64,000 nucleotides of DNA, taken from NCBI GenBank assembly GCA_030562195.1, contig JAUJPP010000003.1:21049398-21113397 (forward strand), written 5' to 3'. Made by a program: the position numbers and the translations under genes. This DNA comes from Nipponacmea schrenckii. Its lineage: Eukaryota > Mollusca > Gastropoda > Lottiidae. The notes under the pieces are model-generated. The model did not search any database. It was not told the DNA's origin and worked only from the letters and a program-made list of their open reading frames with translations. How positions within the stretch are numbered: the stretch's first letter is position 1; each line of letters begins with the position of its first letter. Below, piece by piece: positions 1-12,100 of the stretch.

Positions 1-2995
1 ATCAAGTTTCTACAGGTTATAGCGTTTAGTAATTCTTTTTGAATGTAGGTTGTATAGAATACTAGAGTCTCTACATTTGATCTTTCTTCATATTGATCGG
101 CGTTACAAATCCTTTGGTAAAAGAGCGCTGTCTGGGCATTCTTTAATTAAATTAACCTAAAGAAGATTATCTTTATGAAATCCTCGTATTGACTTTACGT
201 CGTATACGAATTCATAACTAGATGTCGTGGCAAATGCGGAATTTCTCGTTTATCACACTATCCAAATATTTTATTACCTGTATTTCCCAGTGCACGGAAT
301 GACGGGGCGCCTCTTCAGGTACAGAAAGTGTTTAGGAACTGGTCCGATTATTAGACTGGGGGGACATTCATATTTGGCGGGAAATTCAAGGTCAATCATT
401 TTTAACTCTTTAATAAAGGGATTATCTTTTTATATTTAATGTCAAGGGTATATTTATTTGTTGTATATTAATCTGCTCTCATGATTTCAATTTCAATTTT
501 TCCATGAAAACGCCCATTTTGTTTTTGTAACTAGAGCAGTATCTTTCCAATCCATTGCAGTAGCCGAAAATGTATTTGGGGGATACATACAGCCTATAAG
601 TAGACTATAAAGTAGCCGATTTACCCTAACAAATCATGACTGTTTCATCTAAAATCGCAGATTTCAGCTTTGAATAATGAAAAATTTCAGGTCCATCAGT
701 CAAAGTCAATCATAAATACAAATTGTCTTGGCCTAATATCGGAAAAAAATTCTAAAAATAGCCATTACGGTCAAGTTGGCCTTTAATGATACTGAAAGCA
801 TTTCTCGTCTTCAATCGGCAACTAAACAAAGAACAAAGACTTGTAGAAGGAGGCATGGAGGTAGGTTACAGTATTTTACTATATTAAGACAGTTAGATGG
901 TTGTCAGTGACACAGACAGCATGTGCTTAGGATAAAAGATATTTATTTTATTATTATTGGATATTTGTTTTAACATCTGAAAGATCTTGGTTTCCGTTCA
1001 TAGTATACTATTGGTGAAATCAATTCATTAGGTTAGTGTGACATGCCCTGTACACCAGGAAATAGAGTTCTCATTTAGCAAGACTTCTACCAACAGGCCA
1101 AAATTAAATGGACACTTATGAGATGTTTGTACTTCTATTGTTCCCTAAAATTTTTGAGGAATATTTATAAACTCATGGAAAAATTATTAAGCTCATATCA
1201 TAAAGACCATCGGGCATTTTATACCAAATCATTTATTAATGATAAAAGGAATTGTTATCTTTTTAAAGAAATCATATTGAATTTTGTTTATTGTTTCCTG
1301 AATACAGCTTACTATATGATATCAGATGCCTTGAACAACAGTTACACAAATAGTTAGCTCCACTAATACCCTGGTCTAGCGTAGAGCCTTATCTGTTTAT
1401 ATGTTCTCCTGAATACACTTACAGTTTATTATTTTAAAGGGGCACAATCTTGATTTGTTTTGGACAATCATCTGACAGCCTCAAACACATGAAATCTTTT
1501 GCTTAGCTAATCAGAAATAGTCTACAGAGCTTACCTTTGAAATTTGAGCCTTCAAATCCATGTGAGTCCATAATTATCCGTGTTTGAAAATCATAATGTC
1601 TTAAGATATTACGAACGTCCCGTCATATTGGAAAACGCTTCCCCTCATGCAATAGCGCCGGTCAGGTATCTATATAAATAGACTACTGCGCATTTTCAAT
1701 TGTAGACTTTGTCAACAGGACACAGTATTTTGCGATTTTCTTAGAGCTTGAGTATTTCTGAGGACTGTTTAAATGTAACAAAGGCCCAAAACGACCCCTA
1801 TAAATCAAGATTGTGCCCCTTTAAAATGAATTTTGGATGTTATCAGTCGAACTTAGTGTGGTAGTATTATTTGCTTTAACAGCATCACTTGGAATCTTTT
1901 GACTTCATGATGGATTTTCATAACAAATTTGATATGATTCCATTTATAGTCAGGGTGCCGAATTTTGACTAATTTTTTTTTATCAGTAAAATGGTCTCAT
2001 TGGTAATGTGATGAAATTTAACATGATATCCAATCCTACTCATATATAGTCCTAAAAGGAATTTTTGACTTTTGACAAAGAAATTTAGCCAAGAACTTAC
2101 TAGTAGAGGTATATTTGAGAACATACAGTGGTATGCTACTGAAATATGGATGTATACTGGATTGAAACTTTGTTTACTTTCCCAAGATACTAGTGTAGTC
2201 TGTTCTATTCCCTCCTGGTATAATAAAACTTTCTTCAGCTACTCATGAATAAAAAATCTGGCGGCCATTAATTAAATCTTGTCAGGAACGTAACACAGAA
2301 ATATAATGAATATATTTATTATTGTCAATCAACTTAAAGCCATGTTCTGAAAAAATTCATTGAGTTTCCTTCAAATATCCTCTCTCCATAGAACTGTCAG
2401 TAATTGTTAGGTTGTCTCATAAGAGGACTGGCCTAGGTCACGAAATAAGAATTAAAATCAAACCCAGGTGCCAGTTTGGTAATTGTAATGATGGTTGTCT
2501 GACAAATAAAACAGTCAAATTATCTCTTATTAAGGAGTCATTTAGAATGAACATTTTGCATCAATCTCCATTAGATTATTTTTCTGGATTAGAGATGCTG
2601 ATACCTCAAGGCATTAATAAAAAAATTTCTAACAGCTCATTTTGTTTTAAGTTAACCACTGTCTTTAGGAAGTTGTGCTGAATTAGGTGGTTTCGGCATC
2701 ATTCACATTCTATTCATGAAATATGACAGATTGAAAAGAGATTATCTGATGACTGTCACAGTTTTAATCAGCAGTATTTGAGGGATCTTAAATAAAATAT
2801 TGAATCTGTTTTATGTAATCTGAGCAAATGGAAGATTCTGTCTTTGCCCCTTTTAAAAAGTGACTGAAAAAGAAAACTAAATTATAACTAATCAAAATGA
2901 ATTTATTACTATAAATAAAGCGGTAAGAAGTAGTCAGATATATTGTGGCTTTAAGATAATTACAAGCTTAATTCTCTCCTATATTTTCATTTCAG
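1..2995. other. Upstream non-coding region
   Basis: No convincing coding exon was found here. Short open frames such as 227-439, 1118-1357 and 2412-2681 lack splice context or family resemblance. The stretch holds one TTAA-flanked inverted-repeat element (1438-1820). It ends in a pyrimidine-rich 3' splice site (AG at 2994-2995) that opens the first coding exon of the rhomboid gene, so at least one non-coding upstream exon of that gene should lie here or further left; I could not place it. Confidence 0.5.
1438..1820. mobile_element. TTAA-flanked non-autonomous inverted-repeat element (MITE-like)
   Basis: The two ends are inverted copies: the left end starts AGGGGCACAATCTTGATTT and the right end carries its reverse complement, finishing GTGCCCCT. 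Each is bordered by TTAA (1434-1437 and 1821-1824). The 383-bp body has no ORF of note. A duplicated TTAA is the target signature of piggyBac-type transposases, so this may be mobilised in trans by such an enzyme. Its ends do not resemble those of the piggyBac copy at 5.8-8.6 kb, so a different family member would be needed. The body contains a TATA-like stretch (TATATAAATAG) near 1671. Confidence 0.7.
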
Positions 2996-3086
2996 ATAGA
3001 AATTGAGTGTTGATGTGAGAGGACAATATCGTGTATTAATAAGTCAATTGGTGCTATTTACTCAGGGAATTTTATAGGCCTTCAAG

Positions 3087-3104
3087 ATGGGAGAATGGGG
3101 ATAA
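3087..3104 (+). promoter_or_regulatory. Small upstream ORF overlapping the rhomboid start codons
   Basis: In the first coding exon an ATG at 3087 opens a five-codon frame ending in TAA at 3102-3104. It overlaps the in-frame candidate start at 3095, and its stop overlaps the second candidate start as TAATG. This layout would favour reinitiation at 3104 if the upstream ATG is used. Confidence 0.35.
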
Positions 3105-6100
3105 TGGCAGCCTTCCCTTACAGTATTCCCTGCAATGAAACGGAGATGATTGTAACTCAATCAAGTATAGTAGTAGATGTGAGTTGGATTAATTTGTATT
3201 TATATTTAACTATGTGTATTGTCCTTACCCCTAACCATCAGTCCAACTTTTGTCTGTTCAAGTCCTGTTTTCTCCTGATTGCATCAAAACCTTGTAGCAA
3301 ATCTGAATTTAATGAAACTTTAAATGCTTATTCCCTTTTTATTAAGATATTGCTATTACCAATACTGATGTTAATTGTTCTGTCAACTTCCTATGTCTTA
3401 TTTTTGTTGTGATGACAAATCACTACTTTTGATGAGATTTGGATGGTACTGATGGTGCTGAGCCATGTTTTGAAAAAAATAGTGAACTGTGGCCTGTATA
3501 TTTTTGGGGGATTTATAGTGAGTCTGTTCAGATTAAACATTAGATTGTTTTCCTAGGCCTAGACATGTGATTTACATAGTACCCCCATTACTGAAGCAGG
3601 CTGTAGGCCTTTGGCTTAAAATTTGATAGATTAAGGTTTTAAGGATAATGTTGAAGCTGCCATGAAGTCTGTTGCTGAATAGGCATATGTATTTCTGACA
3701 GAGGGTAAATGTAACTTGCAAGAGTCAACAGACAGTGTTTGAGTTAGCTAAGCTGAAGTTTTCATACAGTTTAGATTTAAATGCAGACAATTTAATGAAC
3801 ACAAACCCCTATAGATGAACTATAATTCATATTTTAAACATCCCACATTACTGGCTGATAGCTTGTAATTTATAAATCTATTGGAAAGATAGCCAACATA
3901 ATATTTGGCTAATAGAGAAAATCTATGGTAGCAATAGCTGGAAGGGTATATTGATTGCTGGTTGAAATACTGTGTTTTTATATCCTAATTTCTTACTTAG
4001 CCTTTTTAAACTGTATAGTCGCTGCTTGGTAAAACTGGATATATCATAGAGTACTTGTATTAAACTGTTTTAATGTGTGGTGAAATTTAAGTAGAGTAAG
4101 TTTTTGGTTGAAATTATAGATTATGAAATATGACCAGTGCAATCATAAATTTCAACCAAGGATTATTTGCAATTTCTTCTCAGAACAAAGAAATAAGAAA
4201 TTTTTTAAACATTCAAAGTTGTTCTATAGGATTAAAAAAAAAGTTCATGTTTTTTAAAATTTTATACTGAATTATTGTATGAAATATCAATTGAGCTCAA
4301 GGCTAATGGAATTAAATTTCTGATATTGGATTTTTTCAGTGTTGATTTTGTTTTATTATAAGGTAAAAAATGTGTTCTTTAGAACTTGAAATTAATGAAA
4401 AAAACTGAAAGTATTTATAAAGAATTGTTGGATTTTTAACAAGGCCATGAAAAGTGAATTCATAAACAGTCAATGGAATAGATTGTTAGTGTATTGAAAG
4501 GACTAAGCATAGCCTGTCTGATTCTAGATCTGTTTTGTGTTTAATAATGTGCTCTTAGTGTAGCATAATTGATTTTACATTGTCCTGAAAATATGGCCTA
4601 AGGAAATTAAATTCACAATTTTTTTTTGTGACGAATTAGTTTTAATTGTCATGACAATATTGTGTTTTTATCTTGGGTATAAAATTGAAAGTGTAAAGAG
4701 TAGAATGAAATTGTTAACAAATATTTGTGTCTATATGAAAAATACAGTTGTGTTTAATTTTCATCAATTTAATAAGAAATCGTTACTAGACAGATAGAAT
4801 CTAGAAAGGATTTGTATTTATCAATTTACAGAAAAATGGACAAAATGAAAACCATTAAGCAAATTTAAATGTCATTCTTTTGCTGAAAGTACTACAATGG
4901 GCCGTAGTTAGAGTATTAGAATCTTAACATGATGTCATTTACTTGGTTGTATCAAAAGAATGTTGAACATAGGTTCTAATCTGTGAATGCATGTGAAAGC
5001 CTGGTGATTTTAATAAGTCATATCTCTTCAGGATAGGTTTTTGGATCAAGTTGTTATAATAGAATAGGTAAAAAATGGGCTTTTGACGAGTTATGATCAA
5101 ATTTGATAAATTTGAAGTTCATAACAGTATTCAAATTAGCACCATAACGAATAAAGTTGTCTTTTTTGCAACTGATTAAGTTTGATATAAAACTTAAAAG
5201 GCCTGGTTGTGCTAAGATCACAACAGATTGAGTGGATGGATGCAGGTCAAGTGTCGACAGAGTGTATAAGACTCATATACATCAAAGGTCAAACATACAG
5301 CATACACAAAACCTTTGGGGAAATACAGTTGAGATCAAAGTCACTTTGGTCGCATGCAATTTTTCTAAATCGTGGGTACCGGTAGTTAAATCATTTCTTG
5401 TGTTTGTCATCATCCATCTCATCCTTACCCTTGCTGGGATAGAGGACAGCTACCGCATTAAACCACTGTACATGGTTTGTCCGAGTCTTGTATGGTTTCT
5501 GTCCATATATTTAATATGAATTACACTGTATCAATAATGTGAAACCATTTTTTGGTGTGCCCAGAAGCTAAAATTCTGAACAATCCATTAGACATGGACC
5601 ATTCTGATGATCCTAGGATGAAGTGATCTTGATGTGTACAGTACAGGCTATCAAGATGTTTTCTGTCACTGTAATTCTACTGATTGAGAAAAAGAACTGT
5701 TTGTCTGTGTAAACCAACCAAGAGTTGAGGGGATCATCTTGTGTCTGTTCTATGGAAATAAAGAAAATTGATTAACCATCAATCATGGGCGAGGTTTATG
5801 ATTTTGATTATTTTTTCATATAGTACTGTACACGTATCAAAATCAAATAATATGGGTTGAAAATTTAAAATTGTAAAAAAATTCTGTAAATTTTTCGCAT
5901 TTTTAAAGGTGTCCCAAAAATGGGACGCTGCCCATGAGAGGGTACATGTTTTTAATTACACTGCAACCGATAAAAATTGTGCTTACATGGATGTTTTGGA
6001 TAAAAATAACAAGAAATAATCATCATCCAAAGATAATCAATAAATTTTAAGCAATATAATTAATTAATTTTGAACAATACACAAATAGAAAGATACATAA

Positions 6101-9100
6101 ATAGATATTTCAAGTTCTATTATTCGCATAATTTTGACATATTTAATGGAATATTATCAAAGTTAGTGACAAGGATGAAGATCTCAATGGATCAATATAT
6201 ACTACTAAAGATCCATCTAATAAATGCTGTCTTTGAATTGTGATATGTCACCCTTTCTCATATGCATTTCACCTAAACACAATTTATCATCAGTCTCGTG
6301 TATGAAAAATTATTGAGCAGGGTTGATGAAGAGGACATTCTGGGCATTTAGTACACCTTTTCACCGTTTTCTTTCCACATTGTACACATCTTCTTTGAGT
6401 ACTCCATGAACTTAGGAAATGGTTCTCTCCGTCAAAACGTATATCATCTGGAATTCGTGATTTAACAGGTTTAAAGCGACCAGGACCTGTGATAATCCGT
6501 GGTTTTCTGTTACCAATCAACAGTGTAGTTGTAAGTTGTCTTGTGAATGCAAGATAATCTAGTGGTTGATGGTTGTAAGCAGCACTAAGCCGATAAAGTT
6601 GCCATGCATTATGTGCACAATACTGGATTTGAGCAATGAAAATTGGCCACCACCATTTATTTATTCTGATAGAGGGTCGATAATAAGAAATATTTTCATC
6701 CATTCTATCAGTTCCTCCCATATTTTGATTATATTTTGTAAAAATAAATGGAACAGGAACTTGAAGTTCCTTACGTAGTTTTCTGGACCATTGCTTTACT
6801 GTACCTTTAGGCGCCACACCAAACAAAGACGAAGCAATTGTAACAACGCTATTATCGTGCCAACGACATATCAAAACTTCAGATGAGCTGTCAATCACCG
6901 ATTCTAAGGAACCTCTATCCATCTTCTTCATAACAGCAACAGGTGTTAGTGGACATGCTTGTAACCGGTTCTGTCGTATAGTTCCAGTACCATGCATACC
7001 ATCAGCTTTTAGGGTTTCAATCAAAGGTATAGATGTGAACAGATTGTCAAAGTAAATGTTGTAACATCTTGCAGGCAAACTATTCACCAGATCCATGACA
7101 ACAGAACCCCCCATACCTATATCAGGATAAATAGCCACGGTACCTGCACCTTGATACGGGTTATATTGAATTAAATAACCAGAAGGGGTGTTTAAACACC
7201 ATATTTTAAGGCCATATCGGATTGGTTTGTTCTGTATAAACTGTTTGGAGGAATGCCTGCCATAGTAAGGAATCAATGATTCGTCAACGTTTACATTCTG
7301 AGAAGCTGGCCATAATTTCAAGAACTTAGCATTTAACTTTTCAATCAGAGGTCTAAGTTTTGCCATTTTGTCGTTATTATTTAGTTGGGTATTATCAACC
7401 AAATGAATATGTTTTAAGAGCTCCTCAAAGCGTTTGTATGGGAAGGCTGAAGCAATACATTCATTACGAACATCGTCTGAATTCTCCCAATACATTCTCT
7501 TGCGGAGAAGAGGATTATAACCAGATAATAAAATGATACCGATACACAGTTTAAAATCAGACTGAGTCATATTAAGGCTGTCCTTTCCCCGTTGTTGAGC
7601 ATACAGATTTGACATGGTAACAATATGTTCTATGGTTTCATCATCTAGGAACTGTTCAAACATCTTTGCCGGTGTAAAATCGGTCTCTGCTATCAAGGAA
7701 GTGTTGTATTCGAACTGGTTGTTTATTGTTGACGTGAAATCCGAATTACGCCAAATTCGATTCTTATACAGCTTTTTCTTCTTAATGGGTAGTGCTGGAC
7801 TAATATTATCATCAGAACTTGATGAAGAATCAGAATCATCGGCTTGTTCTGCATTATCAATATCATCTAATGACTTTCTTCCATTGCGTGTACGTAATGT
7901 AACAGAACATCCAGCCGAAAGCTGTCGACCAGAAAGATTATTAATTGAGGCACCAATACCATCTTCATCTGCAGAGTCAGAATCAGTGTGTTCATCTTCA
8001 TCTGGTGGTTGGAGGAATATATCTGCACTGCCAAAATTTTCATCACTATCCAAGAGTAGGTCAATGGCTTCATTTACACTAAACACCCTGAAATGAAACC
8101 AAACAATTTGTATTAAGTAACTAAATCAACTAATAGAGATTGTTTTCTGAAACAAAAATCATAAAGGGTCACATGTTGTAGATTTAAAATCAGCACAACT
8201 TAGTATTTCCAAAATTATCAATTTATAAAAACATGTGCCCTATTGTGGGCAGCGTCCCATAAATGGGACGGACCTTTGAGCGCTCACTGTGTGCTTACTT
8301 TTCTGATTTTTCATTTAGAAATCAATTATATATGATTTAGAATAGATTGGCTTAAGAATAGCAATGACATTTTTTTTTTAAATATTAGTAAGAAAGAGAA
8401 TTTACCTTTTAATTCTTTGTCTTTCAATTTTGCTAGGCTGTGACCTTGACGACGCCATTTTGAAAAGGGAAATTACTCTGAGTGACTTGATTAGTAGTCT
8501 TTGTTTTCATGACCTCTGATATGTATATTATTGATAGTTGTGCTTTTAATAAGTTTTATTTTTAATGTTCAGGATTAATTTTAAATGATGTCCCAAAAAT
8601 GGGACGCTACCCACGATTGGGTTAACCATTAATGAAAGATATAGAGACAAGTTTGGTGAAATAAAAAATGACTGGCGGGTAGTAATACTGTTTGCTGAGG
8701 TTTGATGTCAGTGTTTATGGCATTTAAATTGGAGTCATTTGATGCTAACGAAAAGGAAAGAGAAATTTAAAAATAATTGACTTGTAAGAATTACATAGGA
8801 GTGAATTTGAGTGACAGCAGTTTAAATTTTGGATAATGGTGATGTGTATTTTAGAAGTCTGTTTGGAGCTTCAGGTTTGGAAGTTGTAGGTTACAGTCAG
8901 TTGTAGAAGAAATAACCTGTGTACAAATATATAAAAAATATTCTGCTCAAAAGTATTGATTTTATACTTACATCATCTGCCAGTCCTTTCTTTAGATGTG
9001 GAAACTTGGAGGAAATTAGATTTGAGCCTCAGCCATTGGGGGATAGGAAATTCTATGTTCCTTTGATTCTGAATTTTTATCAATTTGAGGATTCTGTAGG

Positions 9101-12100
9101 CATGTGTTTTAAATGTGTTTTGGATTTCTCATTGACTTACTTTGAGAAGAATTTTTCTGATATGCTGTTCAAAAGACATTTATGTAGATAGTATAATGAA
9201 CCTTTTCAGTACAGGGAAATGTTTGTTATGATTACCTTCGTGAAATGAGAATCCTTCAATCCTATTAGTGTTAGGGAACGATTCACATAAAAAACACAGG
9301 CCTAGGTCATAAATTAAAAGTGTTGTTTAGTTCAGTTAGTATCACCAAATTAGAGAAGAGCCTACATAAACAATACTTCTGTTAGTCTGTATTCTAAGAC
9401 CAATTTATATCAATAGTATATAAGGTATTCGAATAAAAGATTTTTGAAATCGACCTCAATTTACCTTGAATAACATCCCAGACAAACACAAATTATTTAG
9501 TTAGTAAATTTTAAATTTTGTCAACTGAGAAAAAAAAAAGAATTTTAGGAAGTGATCAAAATTGTGTGGAAAATGTCACGTTCTCAATTCTGGTAACTAA
9601 TGAAGTGACTGGACACTATCTGTTGTCTATCTCATCTTTCAATTTCACAGATGAAATAAACTTGATGGACTAGGTCTGTTATTGAATCAGATTGGCTTTG
9701 TGCCGGTTGGCAGTCAATCTTTTTATTTTTATACGCCCACATGGAAATGTGGACGTATATTGCCGTCCTCTGTCCGTCCGTCCGTTGGTCCGTCGGTCCG
9801 TCCACATTTGTTGTATCCACGATAGAGGCTACAGTTTTTATCCGATTTTAATGAAACTTTGTATACATGTATATATTGATGATATCTCGATCAAGTTCGA
9901 AAATGGAAATTGTCGCATGAACGGTTATTGAGTTATTGCCCTTGACTTAGTAAAAACGTGTCAAATTGGGTTGTATCCACAATAGAGGCTACAGTTTTTA
10001 TCCGATCTTAATGAAACTTTGTATACATGTATATATTGATGATATCTCGATCAAGTTCGAAAATAGAAATAATCACATTAGCGGTTATTGAGTTATTGCC
10101 CTTGACTTAGTAAAAACATGTCAAATTTGGGTTGTATCCACAATAGAGGCTACAATTTTTATCCGATTTTGATGAAACTTTGTATACATGTATATATTGA
10201 TGATATCTCGATCAAGTTCGAAAATAGAAATAATCACATTAGCGGTTATTGAGTTATTGCCCTTGACTTAGTAAAAACGTGTCAAATTGGGTTGTATCCA
10301 CAATAGAGGCTACAGTTTTTATCCAATCTTAATGAAACTTGGTATACATGCATATATTGATGATATCTCGGTCAAGTTCGAAAATAGAAATTATCGCATG
10401 AGCGGTTTTTGAGTTATTGCCCTTAACTTAGTAAAAACGTGTCAAATTTGAGTTGTATCCACAATAGAGGCTACAGTTTTTATCCGATCTTTATGAAACT
10501 TGGTATACATGTATATATTGATGATATCTCGGTCAAGTTCGAAAATGGAAATTATCCCATCAACGGTTTTTGAGTTATTGCCCTTAGTAAAAATGCATCA
10601 AATTCGGGTTGTATCCACAATAGAAGCTACAGTTTTTATCCGATCTTAATAAAACTTGGTATACATGTATATATTGATGATATCTCGATCAAGTTCGAAA
10701 ATGGAAATTGTCGTATGAGCCGTTTTTGAGTTATTGCCCTTGACTTAGTAAAAACACGTCAAATTTGGGTTGTATCCACAATAGAGGCTACAATTTTTAT
10801 CCGATCTTAATGAAACTTGGTATACATGTATATATTGATGATATCTCGATCAAGTTCGAAAATAGAAATAATCGCATGAGCGGTTTTTGAGTTACCGCCC
10901 TTGACTTAGTAAAAACACGTCAAATTTGGGTTGTATCCACAAAAAAGGCTACAATTTTCATCCGATCTTAATGAAACTTTGTATACATATATATATTGAT
11001 GATATCTCGATCAAGTTCGAAAATAGAAATAATCGCATGAGCGGTTTTTGAGTTATTGCCCTTGACTTAGTAAAAACGTGTCAAATTTGGGTTGTATCCA
11101 CAATAGAGGCTACAGTTTTTATCCGATCTTAATGAAACTTGGTATACATGCATATATTGATGATATCTCGGTCAAGTTCGAAAATAGAAATAATCGCATG
11201 AGCGGTTTTTGAGTTATTGCCCTTGATTTAGTAAAAAGTGTCAAATTTGGGTTGTATCCACAATAGAGGCTAAAGTTTTATCCGATCTTAATGAAACTTG
11301 GTATACATGTATATATTAAGGATATCTCGGTCAAGTTCGAAAATAGAAATAATCGCATGAGCTGTTTTTGAGTTATTGCCCTTGACTTAGTAAAAACGTG
11401 TCAAATTTGGGTTGTATCCACAATAGAAGCTACAGTTTTTATCCAATCTTAATGAAACTTGGTATACATGCATATATTGATGATATCAAAATGGAAATTA
11501 TTGCATGAACGGTTTTTGAGTTATTGCCCTTGACTTAGTAAAAACGTGTCAAATTTGGGTTGTATCCACAATAGAGGCTACAGTTTTTATCCAATCTTAA
11601 TGAAACTTGGTATACATGCATATATTGATGATATCAAAATGGAAATTATTGCATGAACGGTTTTTGAGTTATTGCCCTTGACTTAGTAAAAACGTGTCAA
11701 ATTGGGTTGTATCCACAATAGAGGCTACAGTTTTTATCCAATCTTAATGAAACTTGGTATACATGCATATATTGATGATATCAAAATGGAAATTATTGCA
11801 TGAACGGTTTTTGAGTTATTGCCCTTGACTTAGATAAATCTTGTTAAAATTTTAGTTTCGATGCAATAAATCCCCCAAATTTTAGGATGTTGATGAAACT
11901 TGATGTGAGCATTGGAATTGATTAGGCCTCAGTCAAGTTTGAATTTGACAGTTTTTCAATGAATTGTTTTAAGTTATTGCCCTTGACTTAGTAAATTTGC
12001 GTCAAAATTCTATTGTGGTTGCAATAAGAAGCTTTAATTTTCAAAGATTTTGATGGAACTTGGTGTAAGCATTAGAATTGATAAGACATTAGTCAAGTTT

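Larger units (their letters stand above)
5776..8621 (-). mobile_element. piggyBac-family DNA transposon, apparently complete
   Basis: The element lies between TTAA at 5772-5775 and TTAA at 8622-8625. Read inward, the right end starts CCCAATCGTGGGTAGCG and the left end CCATCAATCATGGGCGAG, so the outer repeats match only partly. Subterminal repeats are stronger: 5911-5956 and 8228-8273 are inverted copies (GTCCCA...TGGGACGCTGCCCA... ACATGTTTTT), and a further direct copy lies at 8590-8621. The body encodes one intact transposase on the minus strand. It sits in intron 1 of the rhomboid gene in antisense orientation. Intact coding capacity and duplicated TTAA suggest a recent insertion; the weak left end leaves open that the left border is drifting or misplaced. 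Confidence 0.85.

Noticed and set aside
6290..8086. Transposase starting at the GTG codon at 8086
   Set aside because: An acceptor AG lies directly before this codon and an ATG-bearing 53-nt exon with a GT donor at 8406-8458 joins in phase.
7614..8096. 160-codon open frame on the + strand
   Set aside because: Antisense shadow of the transposase's acidic, Ser-rich N-terminal region; no family resemblance.
9692..9931. 79-codon + strand ORF and its minus-strand counterpart
   Set aside because: Spans the left end and CCGT microsatellite of the Helentron-like element; not a gene.
9805..11850. CRISPR-like array
   Set aside because: Units of about 160 bp are directly tandem with no unique spacers, and the genome is eukaryotic; this is a transposon core array.
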